This document shows, one piece after another, positions 16,375 to 23,936 of a stretch of 46,746 nucleotides of DNA; position 1 is the first letter of the stretch, and each line of letters starts with the position of its first letter. The notes beneath the pieces are model-generated. The model was given only the letters and a program-made list of their open reading frames with translations. It ran no database searches and was not told the origin of the DNA. This DNA comes from Phycisphaerales bacterium (GTDB lineage: Bacteria > Planctomycetota > Phycisphaerae > Phycisphaerales > SM1A02), in assembly GCA_009692045.1 (NCBI GenBank), contig SIAA01000014.1, positions 1-46,746 on the forward strand. The letters are read 5' to 3'. The position numbers and the translations under genes were made by a program.

Positions 16375-16789
16375 GGCTGGTGAAATCGACGACAGCCGCG
16401 TTTTATTGGACGAAATCATTTGATCTGAGCGACACGGGTTGAATTCTTTCATTTCCGGCCAAGTTCAAAACAGAGGGGAACCACACGGGTGCTTCCACCG
16501 AACTACACTAGTGCACCTCGTTAGGTTCCTCAACAGAACTTGCCGAGGTCGAATGTTGTGGAGGTGGCTCGAGGGAACACGGGTCGGAGGTAAAAGGGCT
16601 GACCAAGTGTTCAATGTGGAGGATCAAAGGGAAAAGGATCCTCGTTTCACGCGGAGTACTAGTCCGCAGTCTCGATAGCACCTAAAGCATCATTCAGGAG
16701 TAAGGGAATTGGGAGGCCGACCGCGTTCGAAAAGGGCGCGGTCGAGCCGTTTTTGGGGGCTATACTCGACCGCTCTCCCCAACCACACC
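16375..16789. other. 415-base intergenic region with three hairpins
   Basis: No convincing gene lies here. Going right there are three inverted repeats: GAGGATC/GATCCTC (16619-16625 and 16637-16643), GCGGA/TCCGC (16651-16655 and 16663-16667), and CGACCGCG/CGCGGTCG (16718-16725 and 16737-16744). The third is followed by AGCCGTTTTT, like a rho-independent terminator read rightward. A TATACT at 16761-16766, 23 bases before the next start, could be a -10 box, but no good -35 box precedes it. The region separates divergent genes, so it should hold promoters for both. A leader or small RNA is possible. Confidence 0.4.
16718..16754 (+). terminator. Terminator-like hairpin upstream of the PQQ-propeller gene
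   Basis: An 8-bp GC-rich stem (CGACCGCG/CGCGGTCG) with an 11-base loop, followed after five bases by five T residues. No rightward gene ends nearby. It would therefore either end a short upstream RNA or attenuate transcription into the gene at 16790. Confidence 0.4.
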
Positions 16790-18019
16790 ATGCTTGTAAC
16801 CATCGCAGCCTCACTCGCTCTCCATTCTGTTGTTTTTTCCCCCTCGCCTCAGGGCTCCGAAACTGCCAAGCCATCGGCAGCCGAGCGTGCGGTAACGGTC
16901 GAAAAATCATTTCTGCTGGGGCCCGCTGCCGCGACCAAGCTCGGCCTGACTGTTGCTTGGCAAATCGGCGTACCTGTCGCCAGTGGTGCGAGTTTGGTCA
17001 AGGTAGTTCCGCTTGGTGACAGCGTCATCACGCTTTCATCCGACAAGGTGATCTCCCGATTCCGAACCGAGACCGGCGATGAACTCTGGCAGCGAATGTC
17101 CAGCAACTCCATTGATGAGATTCACGGGATAAACCTGCTGCGGGCTGATGGCCGCGATGATGTGCTGCTCAGCACAGACACCGACATCATTGTCCTCGAC
17201 GGCGGCACCGGCGCTCCACGCAACGAGCAATCAATCACTGCCTTCCCCTCGTGCGCCTCGGTGCTGTACGGTCCCTTCCTAATCTTCGGTTCCAAGACCG
17301 GCATCCTGCAGTGGCAGCAGGTTCATGTCGGTGTGCCTTGGCACAAGAACAAGTTGCGCGGCGAGATCCGCGCTTCGCCGCAACTGAACGGAACGCGCGT
17401 AGTGGCGGCTAGCCTCGGCGGCACGGTCATGATGCTCGATGCCGCCACTGCTGAAGAGTTGTGGACCAGAAGGCTTGCCGGCGGCGTGCGGGGCGAGATT
17501 GCCTTTGACGGCAGGTCCGTTTGGCTCGCCAGCGATGATCAGTATGTCTACGCCATGAATGCCATCAGCGGCAAGACGGAGTGGCGCTACTTCACCGAAG
17601 CTCCGATTCGCAGCAGCGTCTCGCTGCTGGGGGATGCCCTGCTTGTTGACCTTCCTGACGAAGGACTGGTTTGTTTTGAGGCGCACCCTGAGGGGCTCTC
17701 TGCTGTAGTTCGCTGGAAGCGCCCCGGCTTCCACTCGCTAGCCATCGCCAAGGTCGGCAACACATTCCTGACATGGGATTCTCAAACGCACGAGTTGACA
17801 GCTCTTGACGCGGTCACCGGCACCGAGGTCGTACGAGCGGCTTTGCCAGCGGTGGCTGATGTTCGATCTAGCGTTGCCGTCGATGGTGACCTATACCTGA
17901 TCTGCGCCGACGGATGTCTGGAGCGTCTGAGACCGGCGGCGGCAAAGAGCATTCTGGGAACCAAGTCGAGTACCGACTCAGAGAAGGACCAGAAGGTTGT
18001 CGGCTCCCGCGGGCAATGA
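16790..18019 (+). CDS. Exported PQQ-type beta-propeller protein
   Basis: A 409-residue protein with a short signal-like start (MLVTIAASLALHSVVFS). The body has repeated propeller blades of the PQQ/BamB type: GDELWQRM, VMMLDAATAEELWTRRLAGG, VYAMNAISGKTEWRYF and LTALDAVTGTEVVRAAL. Such propellers serve as protein-binding scaffolds (as BamB does in outer-membrane assembly) or as cofactor-binding enzymes. Catalytic PQQ ligands are not evident, so a scaffold is more likely. The ATG at 16790 follows a possible TATACT -10 box. The 3' end overlaps the purH start by 23 bases. Confidence 0.78.
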   Translation: MLVTIAASLALHSVVFSPSPQGSETAKPSAAERAVTVEKSFLLGPAAATKLGLTVAWQIGVPVASGASLVKVVPLGDSVITLSSDKVISRFRTETGDELWQRMSSNSIDEIHGINLLRADGRDDVLLSTDTDIIVLDGGTGAPRNEQSITAFPSCASVLYGPFLIFGSKTGILQWQQVHVGVPWHKNKLRGEIRASPQLNGTRVVAASLGGTVMMLDAATAEELWTRRLAGGVRGEIAFDGRSVWLASDDQYVYAMNAISGKTEWRYFTEAPIRSSVSLLGDALLVDLPDEGLVCFEAHPEGLSAVVRWKRPGFHSLAIAKVGNTFLTWDSQTHELTALDAVTGTEVVRAALPAVADVRSSVAVDGDLYLICADGCLERLRPAAAKSILGTKSSTDSEKDQKVVGSRGQ

Positions 18020-19673
18020 GTCGGTCGTTCTCGATCTGGTCCGCGTTCGACGCGCGCTAGTATCGGTGAGCGACAAGTCAGATCTTGTTCCATTTGCACG
18101 GGCACTGGTGGAGATGGGAGTTGAGATTATCTCCACAGGCGGCACCGCTGCCGCCCTGCGCGGCGCCGGAGTTGCTGTTCGATTGATCGAGGATGTCACC
18201 GGGCTTCCGGAAATGCTCGATGGCAGAGTCAAGACACTGCACCCCAAGGTGCACGGCGGATTGCTGGCACGGCGCCATCTCGCTTCCCATCAGCAAGCGA
18301 TGAAGGCACATGGAATCGAACCCATAGATCTCGTCTGCGTGAATCTTTATCCCTTCGAGCAGACGATTCAAAAAACAGGAGTGAGCGAGGCTGAGGCGAT
18401 AGAGCAGATCGATATCGGGGGTCCATCGATGATCCGCTCCGCCGCCAAGAATCATGAATCCGTTTGCACCGTGACCTCGCCGAACCAGTACGACCTGCTG
18501 ATGAGGGAGCTGCAATCTCAGGATGGGCACACTCGCTTCGCAATCAGACGCGAGCTAGCGGCGGCAGCCTTCGCGCGCACGGCCGAGTACGACGCCGCCA
18601 TTAGCGCTTGGTTTGACGGTCGCAGCGAGAAGGATCTCCCCTCCGTGCTGCGCACGACGCTCATTCAATCGCGCGAACTTCGCTACGGCGAGAATCCCCA
18701 TCAGCGCGCTGCCCTCTACCGCGATCCGGCAGCCCAGGAGGCCACTGTGGTCTCGGCGCCGCTGTTGGCAGGCAAGCCACTCTCCTACAACAACATCCTC
18801 GATGCCAGCGCTGCCTTGGAACTGGTACAGGACCTTCACGATCTCTGTCTGAATACCGTGGCAACGCCGGCGAAAGACGACCTCTCTTCGCAGGGGAGCG
18901 CCCGCTGCGCATGCGCCATTCTCAAGCACACCAATCCCTGCGGAGCAGCCCTTGCCGCTGATCCTCTGCGGGCATTTGCCGCGGCGTACTACGGCGATCC
19001 GCTAGCTGCCTACGGTGGAATCGTGGCATTCTCGACGGTGGTCGATGAGACCACCGCCCTGGCGATGGCAACAGCAGATCGATTTCTGGAGGTAGTCATC
19101 GCCGAGGCTTTCTCCGATCGCGCCATCGAAGTTCTCGCATCCCGCTGGAAGAATGTTCGGCTGCTTGCGGTCGGCTCGGTGCGGCACCGGGTTGATCGAC
19201 CTATGAGTTTGCGCACAGTTCCGGGCGGCGCTTTGGTGCAGGAGCGGGACACGCGGCCCACCAAGTCGAGTGACTTCGTTCACGCGGCTGGTCCGGCGGC
19301 GAGTGCTGAGACCCTTGCCGAGGCGGCATTTGCCATGACAATCGCCAAACACCTCAAGTCGAACGCGGTCTGCATTACCAGAGGACACACGCTGCTTGGC
19401 GGCGGCGCAGGGCAGATGGATCGAGTGGCAAGTTGCCGCATCGCAGTAGCCAAGGCGCAAGCTCATCTTGAGACCGGCACCGGCGCAGCGCATCTAGTCG
19501 CCGCATCCGATGCCTTCTTCCCCTTCGCTGATGGCCCCATGCTGCTCGCCGACTCTGGGGTGAAGTGCATCGCTCATCCCGGCGGATCCAAGCGAGATGA
19601 AGAGACCAATGCCCTGTGCAACGCTCGAGGCATCACCTGCCTGACCACGGGAGTTCGGCACTTTCGCCACTGA
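17997..19673 (+). CDS. purH: Bifunctional AICAR transformylase / IMP cyclohydrolase
   Basis: A 558-residue enzyme for the last two steps of IMP synthesis. The N-terminal MGS-type cyclohydrolase domain shows RRALVSVSDKSDL, STGGTAAAL, DGRVKTLHPKVHGG and VNLYPFEQT. The transformylase domain carries LRYGENPHQ and the catalytic KHTNPCG. The C-terminus ends in the usual SDAFFPFADGP and IAHPGGSKRDEE. No ATG or GTG is available before the conserved start, so the TTG at 17997 is the best choice; it overlaps the propeller gene by 23 bases. A GAAGG lies directly before the TTG, too close to be an ideal ribosome site, so translation may depend on coupling. Confidence 0.93.
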   Translation: MSAPAGNESVVLDLVRVRRALVSVSDKSDLVPFARALVEMGVEIISTGGTAAALRGAGVAVRLIEDVTGLPEMLDGRVKTLHPKVHGGLLARRHLASHQQAMKAHGIEPIDLVCVNLYPFEQTIQKTGVSEAEAIEQIDIGGPSMIRSAAKNHESVCTVTSPNQYDLLMRELQSQDGHTRFAIRRELAAAAFARTAEYDAAISAWFDGRSEKDLPSVLRTTLIQSRELRYGENPHQRAALYRDPAAQEATVVSAPLLAGKPLSYNNILDASAALELVQDLHDLCLNTVATPAKDDLSSQGSARCACAILKHTNPCGAALAADPLRAFAAAYYGDPLAAYGGIVAFSTVVDETTALAMATADRFLEVVIAEAFSDRAIEVLASRWKNVRLLAVGSVRHRVDRPMSLRTVPGGALVQERDTRPTKSSDFVHAAGPAASAETLAEAAFAMTIAKHLKSNAVCITRGHTLLGGGAGQMDRVASCRIAVAKAQAHLETGTGAAHLVAASDAFFPFADGPMLLADSGVKCIAHPGGSKRDEETNALCNARGITCLTTGVRHFRH

Positions 19674-19702
19674 GACCGCTCCTCGGTACGATTGCTGAAA
19701 TC

Positions 19703-20257
19703 ATGACGGTGGCAACTCTCACTCATCCCTCGCTCGCGACGATCAAAGGCGCGTTTCCGTCAGTGGCGTTTCTCGCGAGTGAGTTCCGCGGCCAGACAAC
19801 TCTAGTAGTTCCTGCAGCGCGATTGCACGAGGTGATGCGAGTGCTACGGGATCACCCTGATTGCGATTTTAATTTTCTCGTCGATGTCACGGCTGTTGAC
19901 TACTTGGGCTATCCGGCGCCGGTCCAAGCCAGGTTTGCGGTGGTGTACTGCCTGCTCTCGCACCAACACGATCGGCGTCTCACAGTAAAGGTGAATCTCG
20001 ATCCAACGCTGGACACCAAGGGCACTGCGGCTGACCCGGCTCTGGAGGTTGAATCGGTAACCGATCTTTGGCCCGGTGCCGAGTGGCTTGAACGCGAGGT
20101 CTTTGACATGTTTGGCATCCGTTTCCGCGGCCACCCCGATTTGCGCCGCATCCTGTTGTGGCGGGATTTCCCGGCGTTCCCGCTGCGCAAGGATTACCCC
20201 TTGCGGGGTCGAGGCGAACGCGAGCACTTCCAAACGCTCACGCGCGAATCGCGCTGA
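19703..20257 (+). CDS. nuoC: NADH-quinone oxidoreductase subunit C (lone copy)
   Basis: A 184-residue peripheral-arm subunit of respiratory complex I. The C-terminal signature is complete: WLEREVFDMFGIRFRGHP, then DLRRILL and FPLRKDYPLRGRGE. The N-terminal half reads FNFLVDVTAVDYL, as in other NuoC proteins. It is not fused to NuoD. No other nuo gene is in the window, which is unusual because nuoC normally sits in the nuoA-N operon. It starts 29 bases after purH. The frame extends to 19616, but the ATG at 19703 avoids overlap with purH. Confidence 0.92.
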   Translation: MTVATLTHPSLATIKGAFPSVAFLASEFRGQTTLVVPAARLHEVMRVLRDHPDCDFNFLVDVTAVDYLGYPAPVQARFAVVYCLLSHQHDRRLTVKVNLDPTLDTKGTAADPALEVESVTDLWPGAEWLEREVFDMFGIRFRGHPDLRRILLWRDFPAFPLRKDYPLRGRGEREHFQTLTRESR

Positions 20258-20295
20258 TCTCAAACCAAGCGAGATTCCCCGGGCAGCATCGACAA

Positions 20296-20475
20296 TCAGT
20301 TCAGCCACAGTCCGATGACAACGGCTAGGTCGATCCGGTTCACTACCTGATCACCATTGAAGTCGGCGGCGCCCCCAGATCCAGGGCATCAACTGCGTTG
20401 TCGCCATCGACATAACCGGCAGCCAAAGGCCGCAGCAGAAACGGCGTACCCACAGGCGAATGCGGGAACGCCGCT
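20296..20475 (-). pseudogene. Frameshifted C-terminal remnant of a dockerin/EF-hand protein
   Basis: On the minus strand one frame reads GYVDGDNAVDALDLGA. A second frame, offset by two bases, continues as ADFNGDQVVNRIDLAVVIG and ends LWLN-stop at 20296. Together these are two calcium-loop repeats of the dockerin type that end many secreted planctomycete proteins. No start codon or full gene lies upstream, because the tRNA is there. This looks like the decayed 3' end of a lost gene. Confidence 0.55.
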
Positions 20476-20488
20476 AGACTTGAGACAA

Positions 20489-20562
20489 GCCCCGGTAGCT
20501 CAGTTGGACAGAGCAGCGGCCTTCTAAGCCGCAGGTCGGTGGTTCGAGTCCACCCCGGGGCG
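20489..20562 (+). tRNA. tRNA-Arg (anticodon TCT)
   Basis: A full 74-base cloverleaf. Acceptor GCCCCGG (20489-20495) pairs with CCGGGGC (20555-20561), with discriminator G. The D stem is GCTC/GAGC. The anticodon stem GCGGC/GCCGC encloses the loop CTTCTAA, with anticodon TCT at 20523-20525. The T stem GGTGG/CCACC encloses TTCGAGT. The CCA end is not encoded. It reads AGA (and possibly AGG) codons. Confidence 0.97.
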
Positions 20563-20591
20563 CTTTGTCGGAATTTGCGGAGCACTTTGGG

Positions 20592-20636
20592 GATGCCTCT
20601 GCAGCCATCGCTAGTTTGGCTGCTCTAGGAGGCATC
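20592..20636 (+). promoter_or_regulatory. Long hairpin that masks the ribosome-binding site of the next gene
   Basis: GATGCCTC (20592-20599) pairs perfectly with GAGGCATC (20629-20636). Inside it, GCAGCCA (20601-20607) pairs perfectly with TGGCTGC (20617-20623) around a 9-base loop. The strong Shine-Dalgarno AGGAGG (20627-20632) lies mostly inside the outer stem, just before the ATG at 20639. No U-run follows, so this is not a standard terminator. It may control translation by hiding the ribosome site, or bind a ligand or protein. Confidence 0.6.
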
Positions 20637-20638
20637 TC

Positions 20639-21544
20639 ATGCAATACCGCGCTCACTCAGTCATGGTCTCGGCAGCGATCCTCATCGGCTCAAACTCGGT
20701 CTCGGCAGTCGCCGAGAAGTGCCCCGAACTGATGGAGATCCCTTGCGGAGCCACTACGACAATTCCGACGGCATCCGGCGAACTTGTGTTCAACTGCGAG
20801 TGTGGCCCGGGGGCATGGGTCACCGAGGTTTTTCCAAGTCACATCAGTCCCACTCCACCTCTTGAGGAGAGCGTTGTTGGACACAAGATCGGCCCGACCG
20901 AGTGGAACTGGCAGATCTACGCCTGGGCGGATGAAATGTGCGCCCATACCTCGGTGACGCTGGGAGGGCGGAGCCACTGGCTGGGAGCGGGCTCGCAGAC
21001 ACAGTTCGCTTCTGCGCACTACGACACTCGGCGAGGTGAGTCTTGGAGAGGCAAGCGTCCCGCCTGTCCGCGGATTGTGATGCTGCTGGCCTCTGGCGGT
21101 GCCGTCATCAATATTGGAGTCAGCTGCTCGGCGCACTTCGGGTGCAGCGCCTCGGCTTCAGCCTGTGCCTCGGGCTACTGCAGATCACTCGGAGATGCGT
21201 CCGCGATGATCAGCGATCTGTGTGTCTCCGGCGAGGTCAACTACAACGCAGCGCGATCGAACTTCGAAGTCGGCGGGGATCTCGGACCGCTCGTCCCCTT
21301 CGGCTCCAACTCCGTCTCCGGAAGCATTTCCGCAAGCAGTGGATGGTCCACTACCGGCACAGGGGCGGCAACAGGAATGGCGCTGGTGAGTGTCAATCCG
21401 GATCGCTGCTACTGCGCCTTCACCAACCGGCCTTACCGGTTGAGCGCGGGGGGCACTGTGTCGGCAGCAGTCGCAGGAACCGTTGATGATGACGGCTCAA
21501 TCGCAGCGCACGCTGCCGCCGAAATCTTTCTAGGAGTCGGTTGA
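20639..21544 (+). CDS. Secreted cysteine-containing protein of unknown function
   Basis: A 301-residue protein with a signal peptide (about residues 1-25, ending SAVA before EKC). The mature part has many cysteines, in CGATTT, NCECGPG, a serine/alanine stretch with GCSASASACASGYC, and RCYCAF. Disulfide bonding outside the cytoplasm is likely. The C-terminal half is Gly/Ser/Ala-rich and probably beta-structured. I do not recognise the family. The ATG has a strong AGGAGG 6 bases ahead, which the upstream hairpin can mask. The stop overlaps the next start by one base (TGATG). Confidence 0.72.
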   Translation: MQYRAHSVMVSAAILIGSNSVSAVAEKCPELMEIPCGATTTIPTASGELVFNCECGPGAWVTEVFPSHISPTPPLEESVVGHKIGPTEWNWQIYAWADEMCAHTSVTLGGRSHWLGAGSQTQFASAHYDTRRGESWRGKRPACPRIVMLLASGGAVINIGVSCSAHFGCSASASACASGYCRSLGDASAMISDLCVSGEVNYNAARSNFEVGGDLGPLVPFGSNSVSGSISASSGWSTTGTGAATGMALVSVNPDRCYCAFTNRPYRLSAGGTVSAAVAGTVDDDGSIAAHAAAEIFLGVG

Positions 21545-23223
21545 TGACTAATAACATCATGAAACAGACTTCGGTTGCCCTGCTTCTGATGGGCGCACTA
21601 TCCGCCTCATCTGCCCGTGGCACTCCCGTGGTGGGCGTTGGCGCCCCTGTAGCGCAAGGTCACGACTCCCTCGTTCAGCGCAGCGGAGGAGTCGTGGCAC
21701 GCTCGCTCAATGAGTCAATAGAAGGTCTCAAGCTCGGCCTCACCAAGTCGCTAGAGGCAGAGGACCACGAGGCTCTGCTTGGCCGCAAGCTCACCGCGGA
21801 CTGCACTCTCCTCGGCGCCCTCACTATCGCCGAAATCGCCTCTGGTCTAGAGGGCGATGCGGCAATCGCGCTGGGATTCGACTACTCATCGGAGCCAAGG
21901 ATTTGCGACGAGTGGCCCGAGGACTTCCGCGCGGCGATGACACCGCTGACTCCCACCCTAGGGGTATGCACGGCATTCCCCATGCTCACCATCGCCCATG
22001 CCAGCGCCGTGGGGGAATGGCCCGTAGCAGCCGCGTGGCTGTGCGCCATCGACTCCGAGAGCGGATTCATGCAATCACGCTGGCATCAACCCTCGCTCAC
22101 GCAGACTCGGTTGGACCTCCCCCTCTCTCCCACTGAGCTCATCATCCAGTGGACAAGGCGCGGAGCGCAAGTTCAGAGCGGAGCACTAAGCCATCAGGAA
22201 TCCTGGAGAGCAGAACAGCCCGTGCTGGCAACTCGGAGCGACCTCTATGACTTTTTTTCAGGACTGCGCGCATGGCACTGGTGCCGTGACCGCACCGAGG
22301 TGCGACCCTCGCATGAGGCCAGCGGGGACGGGCACCGCGTGCGCGGCGGCCTCGGAGAAGTTTGCCGCACCATCATTTTCGAGAGAACCTCAGGTGGAGC
22401 GCCCTCTGCCATCGAAGTGACTCAGAAGCCAATCAGGATTCTGCGCCGAACTCCTGAGTCGTTCCTGATAAAGCGAACTGTGAACCAGATTGATGTCGAT
22501 CTATCGAGCAGCGAGTCAATGTTGCCGGAGGAAACATTCATCCCCAGTCATCCGCTCGACATGTTTCCACAGGGGGCGAGAATCCGCATCGAGTTGCGGA
22601 GGGCCGATAGAGCGAGAGGGGACATTCTTCCGCTCGATGCTGATGGATCCCCTGCGGTAGTCCCAGAACGCATTCGAGTTTGGTGCGGAGAGGTACTGGT
22701 GCATGAGGTTCGCTACGGCGGATTCAGACGCTCTGGCGGCCCTCCCAGCGTCTATGCAAAACGCGACTTCGATGCCGACCTGATGGGCGCTGACATTCTC
22801 TGTGCTCCCGCTGGGGACGAGTTTGATGTCGATGAGGCGATTGCCAGTCAGAACGCAGCTGATCTCGAAGTTGCGCTGCAGCAATCCATACTTCACTGCC
22901 AGGGGCTCAATCTGCCAACGATCTACCAGTTTGCCAACGCGCGAAGTGTCTTGGATCGCGCTAGCGAAATGGGAGCGAGCCCGGCGCTTCTCGGTGTGGC
23001 GCGGTTCCATGAGGCAGAGGCGCGTTCGGGGCTTCCACTTGGTGGGCTTCTGACCTCGTACTTGGGAGCCTTGGTCGGAGAACGGCAGGATGAGGCGTTG
23101 GACTGTCTGCAGGCGATTCATCAACATCCATCGGCATCCACCGCGGCAGTTGAGTTTGTCAGGCGCGCGCGCGAAGTGCAGTTGGCACTTGAGCGCGCTG
23201 CAAGTATGGCGGTCCAGCAATGA
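21544..23223 (+). CDS. Large secreted protein of unknown function
   Basis: A 559-residue protein with a signal peptide (MKQTSVALLLMGALSASSA, after a few extra residues). An ATG at 21559 is an alternative start that gives a cleaner signal. The mature part has scattered cysteines and many charged residues; I see no known domain. The start shares one base with the stop of the preceding gene, so the two are probably translated together and may act together. The Trp/Asp-rich middle (FSGLRAWHWCRDR) and the helical C-terminus are the most distinctive parts. Confidence 0.7.
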   Translation: MTNNIMKQTSVALLLMGALSASSARGTPVVGVGAPVAQGHDSLVQRSGGVVARSLNESIEGLKLGLTKSLEAEDHEALLGRKLTADCTLLGALTIAEIASGLEGDAAIALGFDYSSEPRICDEWPEDFRAAMTPLTPTLGVCTAFPMLTIAHASAVGEWPVAAAWLCAIDSESGFMQSRWHQPSLTQTRLDLPLSPTELIIQWTRRGAQVQSGALSHQESWRAEQPVLATRSDLYDFFSGLRAWHWCRDRTEVRPSHEASGDGHRVRGGLGEVCRTIIFERTSGGAPSAIEVTQKPIRILRRTPESFLIKRTVNQIDVDLSSSESMLPEETFIPSHPLDMFPQGARIRIELRRADRARGDILPLDADGSPAVVPERIRVWCGEVLVHEVRYGGFRRSGGPPSVYAKRDFDADLMGADILCAPAGDEFDVDEAIASQNAADLEVALQQSILHCQGLNLPTIYQFANARSVLDRASEMGASPALLGVARFHEAEARSGLPLGGLLTSYLGALVGERQDEALDCLQAIHQHPSASTAAVEFVRRAREVQLALERAASMAVQQ

Positions 23224-23262
23224 CCTCTCCCTGTCACCGTGATACAGTTATCCCACAGCAGT

Positions 23263-23895
23263 ATGGACTTCTCGACCATCAATCCAGTTCATCTGTTGAG
23301 CGCGACCATCATGGGAATCGCACTCAGCGCCGCCTGCGGCCTTCGGGTGTTTGTGCCGCTTCTGACACTGGCACTGGGCGCTCGCTGGGGTCTGGTCTCG
23401 CTGGGATCGGAGTTCGAGTGGCTTGGTTCGGGAGTCGCAATCGCAACATTGACGCTCGCCTGCGTAGTGGAGGTCCTGTCCGCCTCGATCCCCTTGGTGG
23501 ATCACGCTCTGGATCTGATTGCGGCGCCGATGGCCTTGGTAGCCGGAACAGTCGTGATGGCCGCGCAGCTCGGGTTCGTACCCCAAGGGTCTCCGGAGGG
23601 TCAAGAGATGTCGCCTCTGGTGATGTGGACCTGCTCGGTGGTGGTGGGCGGAGGAACCGCGATCGGGGTGCACTCGCTCGCAGCGCTGCTGAGGGTTGGA
23701 TCGACAGTAACAACACTGGGCATTGCCAATCCAGTAATGGCGGCAGTGGAAACGACTGGCTCATTTCTCACCAGCGTGACCGCGCTGGTGTTTCCTCTGT
23801 GCGGGCTGATGTTGGTCATAGTCGCTGCGGTCCCTCTCTCTCTGTTGGCGCTTCGCATTCTAAGAAAGCGGCGCACGGCACCGCTGCCTCAGTAG
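23263..23895 (+). CDS. DUF4126 membrane protein
   Basis: A 210-residue protein with about five or six hydrophobic segments. The opening LLSATIMGIALSAACGLRVFVPLLTLAL and the later GIANPVMAAVETTGSFLTSVTALVFP are typical of DUF4126, a membrane family of unknown role. A short basic tail (RKRRTAPLPQ) ends it. The frame opens with a GTG at 23239, but I prefer the ATG at 23263; neither start has a clear ribosome site. It lies 39 bases after the preceding secreted-protein gene. A long overlapping frame on the same strand is only a shadow here and becomes real after its stop. Confidence 0.8.
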   Translation: MDFSTINPVHLLSATIMGIALSAACGLRVFVPLLTLALGARWGLVSLGSEFEWLGSGVAIATLTLACVVEVLSASIPLVDHALDLIAAPMALVAGTVVMAAQLGFVPQGSPEGQEMSPLVMWTCSVVVGGGTAIGVHSLAALLRVGSTVTTLGIANPVMAAVETTGSFLTSVTALVFPLCGLMLVIVAAVPLSLLALRILRKRRTAPLPQ

Positions 23896-23936
23896 GCCGC
23901 CGGTCGAACGCATCAAAGATCTCGCTCGCTGCCGCA

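Noticed and set aside
16439-16678. Small open frame of 79 codons in the intergenic region
   Set aside because: No ribosome site, no recognisable sequence, and it covers the hairpins instead of a coding pattern.
16709-16789. Longer N-terminus for the PQQ-propeller protein
   Set aside because: It would place a terminator-like hairpin inside the coding region and hide the signal peptide; the ATG at 16790 is better.
23220-23936. N-terminal extension of the exported protein at 23937, overlapping DUF4126
   Set aside because: The extension is Arg/Gly/Ser-rich and lies out of frame under a clear membrane protein; only the part after 23937 looks like a real protein.
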